A DNA stretch of 64,000 nucleotides from Corallococcus sp. NCRR (GTDB lineage Bacteria > Myxococcota > Myxococcia > Myxococcales > Myxococcaceae). Under the pieces are notes generated by a model. It searched no databases and had not been told where the DNA came from. It saw only the letters and a program-made list of their open reading frames with translations. The position numbers and the translations under genes were made by a program. Positions within the stretch are counted from its first letter, which is position 1. Each line of letters begins with the position of its first letter. The DNA is taken from positions 2,480,001 through 2,544,000 of the forward strand of contig NZ_CP114039.1 in NCBI RefSeq assembly GCF_026965535.1. The letters run 5' to 3'. Shown here one piece after another: positions 8,811-18,842 of the stretch.

Positions 8811-8974
8811 GGCGACCCCTCCTCTTCTTCATGGGCCCACGGGATGGGCCGCGGCATGTGGACGCCTGCTCGCCCGGAATATTCAACCCTCATCACCCCC
8901 GGTGGAACCAGGGCCCCGGGGACGGGGGCCGCTGTCCGGAAGGGCGCATGTGCACCCCCGGACATGCGGGGGCT

Positions 8975-9841
8975 TCAGAAGGCCAGGCCGACGCCCGCGT
9001 AGGGGCCCACGAAGCTGTCGATGTGCTGGATGCCGTCCACCTGGCCCGCGTCGTCCAGAACGAGGCCGCGCACGCCGCCGCGCACGTTGAGGGCGCCCAG
9101 GTGCAGCGCTAGGCCGGCGCTCGCGTCCAGCTGCCGGTAGGTGCCGGCGGTGCCCTGCACGCGCGCCTCCAGGTCCAGCGGGCCCGCCACGCAGACCTCC
9201 AGGGACGTGGCGAGGCTGGGGCCCACGAAGAAGACGTCCGGCGCGTGGGCGGTGGAGAGGCCGCCCTCCAGCCGCCAGCGCACGCGCTCCGTGGACACGG
9301 GCGCCCAGGTGAGGTGCATCGTCGCCAGGCGGAGGTCGTCCGTGCCGGGCGAGCCGTCGTCGGTGGGCAGCACCAGCTGCGTGCCCTGCACGGCGATGCC
9401 CAGCGCCTCGCCCTCGATGCCCAGGAACGCGTCCCCGGCGACGCCGCCGCCCATGGCGCCCGCGTTGAGGCCCACGCGCAGGTTGAGCGGCTGGACCGCG
9501 CGCTGCTCGCGGACGGCCATGGAGGGCCCCGGGTCGGAGGTCTCCGCGACGACGGCCAGCACCTCCGCGGCCGCCACGATGGCGTCACCGTAGAGGTGGG
9601 CGGAGTACGAGGGCCGCTCGCGCGGGGGCGAGCGGTAGGAGCGGGATTCGCTCCGCGAGCTGGAGCGGATGGGCGTGGCGGCGTGCACCTTCGAGCTTCG
9701 GTCGTCGTCGCGCTTCGCGTCGTCCTTCTTGTTCTCGGACGTGTCCGGGGACTTCTTGCCGAAGCGGGCCTCCGCGGGAGACGCGGCCAGGAGCAGGCCG
9801 GCGGCGAAGGTGGCGCACAGCGCGGGGCGGAAGGCGGACAC
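8975..9841 (-). CDS. Secreted/envelope protein, tandem paralog B
   Basis: 288 residues if translation begins at GTG 9841 (GGAG seven bases upstream, then a clean signal peptide MSAFRPALCATFAAGLLL ending PAEA). A GTG at 9880 would add 13 residues ahead of the signal and has no good site. After the cleavage site come RFGKKSP, a Lys/Asp/Ser-rich linker and a C-terminal strand-rich domain ending GPYAGVGLAF. It is a paralog of the downstream gene, 164 bases away on the same strand. Function unknown; an outer-membrane barrel or surface protein is the best guess. Confidence 0.73.
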   Translation of the reverse strand: MSAFRPALCATFAAGLLLAASPAEARFGKKSPDTSENKKDDAKRDDDRSSKVHAATPIRSSSRSESRSYRSPPRERPSYSAHLYGDAIVAAAEVLAVVAETSDPGPSMAVREQRAVQPLNLRVGLNAGAMGGGVAGDAFLGIEGEALGIAVQGTQLVLPTDDGSPGTDDLRLATMHLTWAPVSTERVRWRLEGGLSTAHAPDVFFVGPSLATSLEVCVAGPLDLEARVQGTAGTYRQLDASAGLALHLGALNVRGGVRGLVLDDAGQVDGIQHIDSFVGPYAGVGLAF

Positions 9842-9922
9842 GGGAGGCTCCGAGGCGGGGCGGGGTGAAACCCCCTGCACCCCTGGACGGACCGCCAGGC
9901 GTTCTATTCACCTGCGCGTGCG

Positions 9923-10789
9923 TCAGCGCTGCGCCGTCTTCTTCGCCTTGGCCTTCGCCTGGCGCTTCATGGGCCGCGGCGGCGGCTCCGTGCGCGCCAC
10001 GGCCGCGCTCTCCGGCGTCACCGGCGTGGGGGACACCCGCAGCGTGATGCGCCGGTTGCTGGCGCGGTGGGGCGGGCTGTCGTTGGGCACCCGCGGCCGG
10101 TACGCGGCGTGGCCCGTGGCGCTCAGCCGCTCCGGAGCCAGCCCCTCGCGCTCACCCAGCCGCCGCACCACCACCACGGCCCGCGCGGCGGACAGCTCCC
10201 ACGCGGTGGTGGCCGGAGCGCCGGGCGCGGCGGGGAGGACTTCATCGGTGTGGGCCTCCACCGCCACGCGGTGGTCCGCGAGCGGGCCCCGGAGCACCGC
10301 CGCGGCCTGCTTCAACACGCCAGCGCCCTCCGGCGTGAGCGACGTGGTGGCGGGAGCGAAGAGGAGCCGCTCGGACACCTCCACGCTCAGGGCGTCGTCC
10401 TCCAGCGCCACGGTCACGTCGCCCGCCTTGAGCGCGTCCTGAAGCGTCCTGCCCAGCGTCTCGAGCGCCGCCTCGCGCTTCGTGCGCTGCGCCTCCGCGC
10501 TCTTCGCCTGGAGCTCCGCCGCCGCGCCGCCCCACTCCTGCGCCTGCTGCTCACGCTCCAGCGCGCGCAGCCGCCGCTCCATGGCCTGCCGCAGCGTCTG
10601 CAACTGCGCGACGTGGGCCTCCGACTCGGCGGCTTCGCGCTCCAACTGCGCGCTCCGGGTCTCCAGCGCGTGGAGCGAGCGCGAGCCCAGCCACGCGCCC
10701 GTGGAGGCCACCGCCACCGCGACGGCCAGCAGCCCCCAGGGCAGCCACCGCCAGCGTCCGAGCGCTGCTGTCGTCCGCGCGTCGTCCAT
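9923..10789 (-). CDS. OmpA/MotB-domain membrane protein
   Basis: 288 residues from ATG 10789 (AGGG five bases upstream); an ATG at 10846 would add 19 residues. Topology: a short cytoplasmic tail, one membrane helix at about 15-35, an Ala/Glu/Gln-rich coiled coil from about 40 to 115, then an OmpA-like peptidoglycan-binding domain (about 150-255) with VAVEAHTDEV, ELSAARAVVVV, ERLSATGHAAYRP and NRRITLRV, the usual order of motifs. A Lys/Ala/Arg tail ends the protein. It probably tethers the inner membrane to the cell wall. It follows the kinase gene on the same strand after 84 bases and may be co-transcribed. Confidence 0.85.
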   Translation of the reverse strand: MDDARTTAALGRWRWLPWGLLAVAVAVASTGAWLGSRSLHALETRSAQLEREAAESEAHVAQLQTLRQAMERRLRALEREQQAQEWGGAAAELQAKSAEAQRTKREAALETLGRTLQDALKAGDVTVALEDDALSVEVSERLLFAPATTSLTPEGAGVLKQAAAVLRGPLADHRVAVEAHTDEVLPAAPGAPATTAWELSAARAVVVVRRLGEREGLAPERLSATGHAAYRPRVPNDSPPHRASNRRITLRVSPTPVTPESAAVARTEPPPRPMKRQAKAKAKKTAQR

Positions 10790-10873
10790 GGCCCTGAAGG
10801 GTAATGGCCCCCGGGGTGTGGGCGGCAAGGTGGCGCCGTGCGACATGTGCCCGCCTGCTTCAGCCGGGGCCGC

Positions 10874-13456
10874 TCAGGACGGTTTCTTCCACCGGGGCAG
10901 GTGCAGCACGAAGCGCGAGCCGGGCCCGCCCTCCGGCGGCGTCTCCACGAGCAGGTCGCCGCCGTGCGCGCGGGCGAGCTGCCGGGAGATGTAGAGGCCC
11001 AGGCCCAGGCTCGCTCTCGCGTGCTCGCCGGTGTTGCGCGCGAAGCGCTCGAAGACGCGCTCGCGCGCCTCCGGGGGGATGCCGGGGCCCCAGTCGCGCA
11101 CGGCGATGATGGCCTTCTCCGCGTCGCGCTCCACGTACAGCTCCACCGGCAGGCCCGGCGCGTACTTCATCGCGTTGGTGAGCAGGTTCATCAGCACCTG
11201 CTCCACGCGCGGCCGGTCCGCCAGCGCCACCACCGGCTGGTCCGCGTGCACCACCGCCACGCAGCCCGCGGTGGCCAGCGCCTCCTCCATCCGCGCCACC
11301 AGCGCGTGCACCAGCGAGGACAGCTCCACCGCGCCCAGCTCCAGCGCCATCTGCCCCGTGCCCAGCCGGGCCACGTCGAACAGGTGCGCCACCAGCCGCG
11401 TCAGCCGGTCCGCCTGCCGCAGCGCCCCTGACAGCCCCTGGCCCAGCCGCTCGGATTCCTCCGACGCGAGCTTGTCCACCGTGCGCTGCAGCGACGACAG
11501 CTGCAGGTGCAGCGCGGACAGGGGCGTGCGCAGCTCGTGCGTCGCCACCGCCACGAACTCGTCGCGCGCGGCCACGGCCTGCTCCGCCTGCCGGTACAGC
11601 CGCGCGTTGTCCACGGCCAGCGCCGCGCGCCAGGCCAGGTCCTCCAGCTGTGACAGGTCCCGCGTGCTGAAGCGCCGCGTGGCGGAACATGTCGCCGCGC
11701 TCACGATGCCCAGCGTGCGCCCGCGCGCCATCAGCGGGACGATCATCACCGAGCGAGGGCTCAGCCCCTCCAGCACCTCCCGGTGCACGTCGTTGACGGA
11801 GAAGGCGCGCATGGCGGTTTCGTCCACCTCCGCCACCAGCTCCGAGCGCCCCGTCTCCAGCACCTTGCGCAGCAGGGTGGTGGCGCCGGGTTGCGGCGCG
11901 TAGGGCATGGACTTCTCCAACTGGGCCTGGAGCCTGTCATTCCGGGCGCGGCGCTCCACGCGCTCCAGGTGCTGGCCGTCCTCGCCCAGCATGTCCACCA
12001 GGCAGTAGTCCGCCATCTGCGCCACCACCAGCTCCGCCACGTTGCGCACGGTGGTGCGCCAGTCCAGGGACGTGGCCAGCCGGGTGGTGGCGTCCGTGAG
12101 GAAGCGCAGGTGCGTCTCCATGCGGCGCTGCTCGGTGATTTCGCGCACCACCCCGCCCACGCCCAGCAGGTCCGTGCCGGAGCGCACGGGGAAGTACGTG
12201 GCCAGGAAGGTGCGCGGCTCCGGGCCGGCGACGTACTCCACCGGGTCGTCCACCACGGCCGCCTCCGACTCCAGCACCTGGCGCAGCAGGTCCTCGATGG
12301 GGCCTCCCGCCGGGCCCATCAGCTCGCGAGGCGTGAAGCCCAGGTGCTTCTCCAGGGGGATGCCGTTGTTCTCCGCGATGACCTTGTTGAGCCGCACGTA
12401 GCGCAGGTCCTGGTTCACGAAGCCCATGCCCACCGGCGACGCGGCGAAGAAGGACTCCAGCATGGCCGCGGACGCGTCCCGCTCACGCAGGGCCTCGCGG
12501 GCCTCTCGGTACAGCCGCGCGCTCTCCACCGCCAGGGCGGCGCGGCGCGCGAACTCCGTGGCGTAGCCCAGCTCCCGCTTCGTGTAGCGGCGCGCGGGCG
12601 ACGCGGAGACCAGGTTGATGATGCCGAAGCGCCGGCGCCCCACCGCCAGAGGCAGCAGCATGGACGAGCGCGGCGCCAGCGCCTCCAGCAACTGGCGGTG
12701 CTCGCTCGAGCGGGAGACCTGATCCAACCAGTCGGGCGTGATGTCCGCGATGAGCACGGGCTTGCCGCGCGCGAACGCCCGGCCCAGCGGCGTGTCCGAG
12801 CCGGCCTCCGGCGGAAAGGGCAGCGTCTGGTCCAGCAGCGACTGCTTGCGCGGGTCCTTCGCGCTGAGCGCCAACCGGTGCAGCGCGCCGTCCGGCCCCA
12901 GCACGTCCACCATGCAGTAGTCCGCCCACTCCAGCGTGGCCAGCCGCGCCACGGCCTTGAGCGTGGTCTCCCAGTCCAGGGACTCGGCGAGCAGCCGGCT
13001 CGCCTCGCTGACGAAGAACTCCGCGCGCTCGGTGGCCTTGCGCTCGGTGATGTCCACGTTGATGTTCACCGCGCCCACCAGCCCGCTCTCCGCCGAGTAC
13101 AGCGGCGCCGAGGAGTTGAGGATGGTGCGGCGCGCGCCGTCCTTCCCGACGATGTCCACCTCCTCGTTGGAGACGGTCTGCCGGGTGCGCAGCGTGCGCG
13201 CCACGGCCCACTCCTCGCCGCGCAGGCGCCGGCCCGTGCCGGGCCAGTACGCCTCGAAGGTGCCGAAGTGCTCCAACTGCATCCGCGCCAGCGCGTCCTG
13301 GCCCCACAGCGCGCTCGCGGCGGCGTTGGCCGCGAGCAGGCGGCCCGCCGTGTCCACGATGACCACGCCCACCGGCAAGAGGTGCAGCACCGTGCGCAGC
13401 CACTCCTGCGGCACGGGTGTGGACTCCGCCAGAAAGGTGCCAGTCGGCTCGGACAT
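10874..13456 (-). CDS. PAS-GAF-PAS-GAF sensor histidine kinase
   Basis: 860 residues, soluble, from ATG 13456 preceded by GGAGGGGGG. Domains in order: PAS (about 20-130), GAF (145-315), PAS (330-450), GAF (460-620), HisKA with the intact H box ATHELRTPL (His640), and an HATPase with N box NLLTNAMKY, G1 DWGPG and G2 GLGLYISRQLARAHGG. The two PAS-GAF units are recognisably duplicated: both GAF domains carry SLDW-T, W/MADYC-VD-LG and the PRS-M-PL core. There is no receiver domain, and no response regulator is next to it, so it is an orphan kinase. It probably integrates two small-molecule or redox signals; the ligands cannot be predicted. Confidence 0.9.
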   Translation of the reverse strand: MSEPTGTFLAESTPVPQEWLRTVLHLLPVGVVIVDTAGRLLAANAAASALWGQDALARMQLEHFGTFEAYWPGTGRRLRGEEWAVARTLRTRQTVSNEEVDIVGKDGARRTILNSSAPLYSAESGLVGAVNINVDITERKATERAEFFVSEASRLLAESLDWETTLKAVARLATLEWADYCMVDVLGPDGALHRLALSAKDPRKQSLLDQTLPFPPEAGSDTPLGRAFARGKPVLIADITPDWLDQVSRSSEHRQLLEALAPRSSMLLPLAVGRRRFGIINLVSASPARRYTKRELGYATEFARRAALAVESARLYREAREALRERDASAAMLESFFAASPVGMGFVNQDLRYVRLNKVIAENNGIPLEKHLGFTPRELMGPAGGPIEDLLRQVLESEAAVVDDPVEYVAGPEPRTFLATYFPVRSGTDLLGVGGVVREITEQRRMETHLRFLTDATTRLATSLDWRTTVRNVAELVVAQMADYCLVDMLGEDGQHLERVERRARNDRLQAQLEKSMPYAPQPGATTLLRKVLETGRSELVAEVDETAMRAFSVNDVHREVLEGLSPRSVMIVPLMARGRTLGIVSAATCSATRRFSTRDLSQLEDLAWRAALAVDNARLYRQAEQAVAARDEFVAVATHELRTPLSALHLQLSSLQRTVDKLASEESERLGQGLSGALRQADRLTRLVAHLFDVARLGTGQMALELGAVELSSLVHALVARMEEALATAGCVAVVHADQPVVALADRPRVEQVLMNLLTNAMKYAPGLPVELYVERDAEKAIIAVRDWGPGIPPEARERVFERFARNTGEHARASLGLGLYISRQLARAHGGDLLVETPPEGGPGSRFVLHLPRWKKPS

Positions 13457-13673
13457 GGGCGCGGAGCCCCCCTCCCCCGCGGGAGGCTCTACGGTGGGGG
13501 TGAGGGGGGCGTGGGACCACCCGACCCGGGTTCCATCCGGCTTTCCGGGAGTTGGCACTCGACTCCGCCCGGAGGCAGGGCAGGGGGCTTGATTCGGAGC
13601 GGCCAACGGGGCGTCATTCGGGGCTTTCGTTCACGGCCGCGCTTCCATGCGGCCGGGCTGCAAGGACAGGTGG

Positions 13674-14522
13674 ATGGGAATCGCGTGCGTGGTGCTGGAC
13701 TTCGATGGGACCTTCACGGACGTGCTGGCGGAGGGCGAGCCCTTCCTCAAGCACTTCCAGGACGCGCTGTACGGGGTGCTGGGGCAGGACGCGTCCCAGG
13801 CGTGGGCGGAGGAGGTCGCCGCGCTGCATGAGGGCGTGGACCAGTACGGCTGGGAGGTGGCGGGGCGCATCGTGGCGCCGGCCACCGCGGACCCCTACCT
13901 GACGGCCACCTGCACCGCGCACCGGCTGCTCAAGCGCTTTGGCAAGGGCGACGACGAGGCGCTGCGCACGGACACGGTGCAGACGCTGTACCGCGAGGCG
14001 TACCGGCACTCGGCCACGGCCTTCAAGGCGGAGGCGAAGGAGGTGCTGGAGGCGCTGCTCGCCACGGGCCTGCCCGTGTCCGTGGTGACCAACGCGCACA
14101 CGGAGCTGGTGGAGGCGAAGCTGGACAAGCTGGCCCCCAAGGGCCGCGAGCGGCTGAAGGTCTTCGGCGACGCGCGCAAGTTCCAGCTGGAGGACACGGA
14201 GCCCAGGGACGCGCGCTTCGACGCGCTTCCGGAGGCGCTCCACCTGGACGGCGTGCTGGGCCGGCCGGTGTACCTCAAGCGCGGGCGCTACTTCTCCGCG
14301 CTCAGGCGCATCTGGGACGCCACGCACACGGGCCCGGAGTCCACGCTCGTCGCGGGCGACATCTTCGAGCTGGACCTGGCCATGCCCGCCGCGCTGGGCG
14401 CGCACGTGCAACTGGTGGAGCGCGCCAACGTGATGCCCTACGAGCGCGCCGCCGTGCAGCGCCTGGGCACGCGGGGCAGCGCGGACAAGAGCCTGCGCGC
14501 CATCCTGCCCCGGCTGCGCTGA
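13674..14522 (+). CDS. HAD-superfamily hydrolase
   Basis: 282 residues from ATG 13674 (AAGGA upstream). Motif I is VVLDFDGTFTD with nucleophile Asp9 and acid/base Asp11, motif II is VVTNAHTE, and motif IV is AGDIFELDLAMPAALG. A helical cap lies between motif I and II. This makes it a phosphatase-type haloacid dehalogenase superfamily member; the substrate is unknown. It is divergent from the kinase gene and convergent with atpA, sharing the terminator region between them. Confidence 0.85.
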   Translation: MGIACVVLDFDGTFTDVLAEGEPFLKHFQDALYGVLGQDASQAWAEEVAALHEGVDQYGWEVAGRIVAPATADPYLTATCTAHRLLKRFGKGDDEALRTDTVQTLYREAYRHSATAFKAEAKEVLEALLATGLPVSVVTNAHTELVEAKLDKLAPKGRERLKVFGDARKFQLEDTEPRDARFDALPEALHLDGVLGRPVYLKRGRYFSALRRIWDATHTGPESTLVAGDIFELDLAMPAALGAHVQLVERANVMPYERAAVQRLGTRGSADKSLRAILPRLR

Positions 14523-14535
14523 AGGCAAACGAAAA

Positions 14536-14566
14536 GCCCCGCCTCCCGGTGAAGGGAGGGCGGGGC
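14536..14566 (-). terminator. Terminator between HAD gene and atpA
   Basis: GCCCCGCCTCCC (14536-14547) pairs with 14554-14566 with one bulged G around a six-base loop. On the minus strand the hairpin runs into TTTTCGTTTGC, so it ends atpA transcription; it may also serve the convergent HAD gene. Confidence 0.82.
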
Positions 14567-14600
14567 CGTCGTTACCGCAACCGCGCGTGGGGCGCGAAGA

Positions 14601-16148
<1,548 letters not shown>

Positions 16149-16394
16149 GGGCGTCTAGCGTCCTTGCGGAGGGGGCGGCCTTGAGGAAACGGGGATGGCC
16201 GCCGCGAAACTGGATGTACCGGGTGGCCCCCTATCACGGGCACCGGGACTCTCGCAACGCGCCACGCGCCAGGGACTTCCCCCAACCCCGCCCCCCTTTA
16301 TCGCGCACGTAAGCCGGCGGCCCGGACGTGGGGGGCCCCGCCCGGCCGGAAGCCCGGGGAGCGCCCGGCGTCCGCACCCGGCGCCGGGCCGTCC

Positions 16395-17879
16395 TCAGAC
16401 GCCGGAAAGGGAGGGGCCGTCCTCGCGGGGCAGCCACACGATGAAGCGGGTGCCGTCCGCCGCCCCCGACTCCACGGAGATGCGCCCGCCGTGGGCCAGG
16501 GCGATCTGCCGCACGATGAAGAGCGACAGCCCCAGCCCGTCATCCGCGGAGCACAGGGCGCGGTGCTTGAACGGCTCGAAGAGGGTGCCCTGGTACTCCG
16601 GCGGCACCCGGCAGTCCGGGTCGTGCACCTGCACCGTGACGCCGTCGAAGCGCCCCGTCAGTTGGAGCACCACGGAAGAGGACACCGGGCCGTGGTGCAG
16701 GGCGTTGCCCACCAGGGAGTCCATCAACTGGAAGAGCCGCTCGCCGTCCCAGGTGCCCCGCAGGTCGCCGCTGGCGACGAGCCGCAGGTCGCGGTCCGGG
16801 TGGGCCCGCTGCCGGTCCGCCAGCACGCGCTCCGCCAGCTGTCCCAGGTGGACGGAGGAGGGGTGCACGGGCAGGCCGTTGGACAGCCGGGCGCGGGTGA
16901 AGTCCAGGAGCTGGCGGATCAGCCGCTCCACCCGCCGCACGCCCGCGCCCACCCGGCCTACCTGCTCGGTCAGGCCCTCCGGCATCGCCGGAGCGTGTTG
17001 GAGGGCGAGCACGTCGCACTGGAGCGACTGGAGCGGGGCCTTGAAGCCGTCCCCCGCCGCGTCCAGGAACTGGTCGCGGAAGTGCTCCATCCGCATCAGG
17101 CGCTCCTCGGCGGCCTTGCGGATGCTCACGTCCCACACCGCGCCCATGCGCACGGAGCGGCCCTGGAACGTCGCCGGCCGGCCCATGACCTCCACGGGGA
17201 TGCGGCGGCCGTCGCGGTGGAGCACGGCCAGTTCGTAGGGCGCCTCCACGCCGCGCTCCATCACGTCGCGCGCGGGGGCGCGGAACTCCGGCGCCACGAC
17301 CTCCAGGATGTTCCGGCCGATCAGCTCCGCCGTCTCGTAATAGCCCAGCAGGCGCCCCAGGCCGGGGCTGATCTCCAGGAACTGCCCGCGGTCGTGGAAG
17401 AAGTACCCGTCGCAGGAGATCTCCACGATGGAGCGCATGTGCTCCTCGCGCGCGCGCAGCGCCGCCTCCTCGCGCAGGCGCGCGGACGAGTCCCGCAGCA
17501 GGAGCAGCACGCCCACCCCGGGGCCCGCCGGCATGGCGCTCACGGTCAGGTGGCGCAGCGTGCCCACCTCGCCGAAGCGGCCGGACACCAGCTCCTCCGC
17601 CACGCGCTCACCGGACTGCGCCCGCGCGAGCAGCGGTGACAGCGGCGGCGCCAGGCCGGGCCACGACTCCGAGAGGAAGCGCCCCACGCACAGCTGCGCC
17701 GGACGGCCGCACAGCGAAGCCAGCAGGTCGTTCATCCAGACGAGGCGGGAGTCCCCGTCCACCAGCGCCACCCCCCAACCCGGCGCGTTGAGCAACGCAC
17801 CCAGGAAGGGCAGGGTCTCCTCGGGAACCCCCGGGGTCGGAAGGGCTCCGGGAAGCCGTTGGAACACAGGCTGCGGCAT
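16395..17879 (-). CDS. PAS-domain histidine-kinase-like protein lacking the phosphoacceptor His
   Basis: 494 residues from ATG 17879; the site is weak. Two PAS-like domains (about 20-130 and 145-265; SCDGYFFHDRGQFLEISPG starts the second) precede a HisKA-shaped helical hairpin and an HATPase. In the H box the expected GHDLRNPL is GDGFKAPL: the acceptor His is Asp277 (codon 17049-17051). The N box keeps its Asn (SLVGNALHHG), but the G1 box DxGxG reads DPDCR. The G2 box GLGLSLFIVRQIALAHGG is intact. It is therefore probably a catalytically altered sensor or ATP-binding scaffold. It sits between atpH and atpA on the same strand, 148 bases after atpH. Confidence 0.87.
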   Translation of the reverse strand: MPQPVFQRLPGALPTPGVPEETLPFLGALLNAPGWGVALVDGDSRLVWMNDLLASLCGRPAQLCVGRFLSESWPGLAPPLSPLLARAQSGERVAEELVSGRFGEVGTLRHLTVSAMPAGPGVGVLLLLRDSSARLREEAALRAREEHMRSIVEISCDGYFFHDRGQFLEISPGLGRLLGYYETAELIGRNILEVVAPEFRAPARDVMERGVEAPYELAVLHRDGRRIPVEVMGRPATFQGRSVRMGAVWDVSIRKAAEERLMRMEHFRDQFLDAAGDGFKAPLQSLQCDVLALQHAPAMPEGLTEQVGRVGAGVRRVERLIRQLLDFTRARLSNGLPVHPSSVHLGQLAERVLADRQRAHPDRDLRLVASGDLRGTWDGERLFQLMDSLVGNALHHGPVSSSVVLQLTGRFDGVTVQVHDPDCRVPPEYQGTLFEPFKHRALCSADDGLGLSLFIVRQIALAHGGRISVESGAADGTRFIVWLPREDGPSLSGV

Positions 17880-18027
17880 GGGCGGGTCGTCTCGGAAAAC
17901 GCGGCCTTGTCCGCGTTGCCCAGAAGTATACCCATTCCCCACGCCGACGGGAAATACAGGTTTGACTAGGACTGCGGGGCAACCCTGACAACCCGGCACG
18001 TCCGCCGCACCGGGAGTGAGGTTCGGG

Positions 18028-18570
18028 TTACTTCAGCTCGCGGCGCATCTGCTCCAGCTGGGTGCGCAGGGAGCCGTCGTAGAGGGTGCCACCGACCTGG
18101 GCGGCCACGCCGCCGAGCAGCGCGGGGTCCACCTTGGTCTCCAGCACGACGTTGCGCTGGGTGAGCTGCGTGAGCGACTGCTGGAGCTGGGCGACGGCGG
18201 CCGCGGAGAGCGGCACGGCGCTGGTGACCTGGCCCCGGACGCGGCCCGCGCGGGCGTCCGCCATGTCGCGGTAGAGCCGGGCGATGTCGGGCAGGTAGCC
18301 CAGGCGGTTGCGGTCCACCAGCAGGCGCAGCGCGTTGGCCAGCGCGGGCTCCGCGGGGGAGGGCATGGCCTGGAGCAGGGCCTCCACCACGCGGTTGCGC
18401 TGGGCGCGGCTGTAGGCGGGGTTGAGCAGCACGTCCGACAGCTCGGGGCTCTGGCCCACGACGGCGGCGAAGGCGTTGAGCTGCTCGGCGACGGCGTCGG
18501 TGCGGTTGCCTTCCGCTGCGACGTCGAGGATGGCGCGGGCGTAGCGGCGGGCGATGGAGACGTTCACCAT
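18028..18570 (-). CDS. atpH: ATP synthase F1 subunit delta
   Basis: 180 residues from ATG 18570 (MVNVSIARRYARAILDVA, the typical delta/OSCP start; the frame extends further upstream without reason). The C-terminal motif VDPALLGGVAAQVGGTLYDGSLRTQLEQMRR is shortened by nothing and matches the family end. Delta fixes the alpha3beta3 head to the peripheral stalk. The following gene on this strand is a kinase-like protein and then atpA, an unusual interruption. Upstream, an Hsp70 gene runs the other way with 272 bases between the starts. Confidence 0.95.
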   Translation of the reverse strand: MVNVSIARRYARAILDVAAEGNRTDAVAEQLNAFAAVVGQSPELSDVLLNPAYSRAQRNRVVEALLQAMPSPAEPALANALRLLVDRNRLGYLPDIARLYRDMADARAGRVRGQVTSAVPLSAAAVAQLQQSLTQLTQRNVVLETKVDPALLGGVAAQVGGTLYDGSLRTQLEQMRRELK

Positions 18571-18842
18571 GACGCTGGCGCCCTTAGCATGGGGCGTCCC
18601 TGGCGGCAATGCCGCCGGCGCCGCGCGGTGGATCGCCGTGGCCGGCCGGGGCCTCCCGGGGTCTTGGAAGAGAGCGGGCGGGGAAGCGTCTCCCGGTGGG
18701 CGCTCCGGGTGTGTGGTGGTGGCCGTCCTTGGAGTCCCAGGGGGCCCCCCGAGGCAGGCCGGCGCCCGGCAATGGACGGCCTGGGTGCGACAGGACTTGG
18801 CGGAAGTGGGCGCTTACCCGTAGCGTGGGCCCCACCCTCGCC

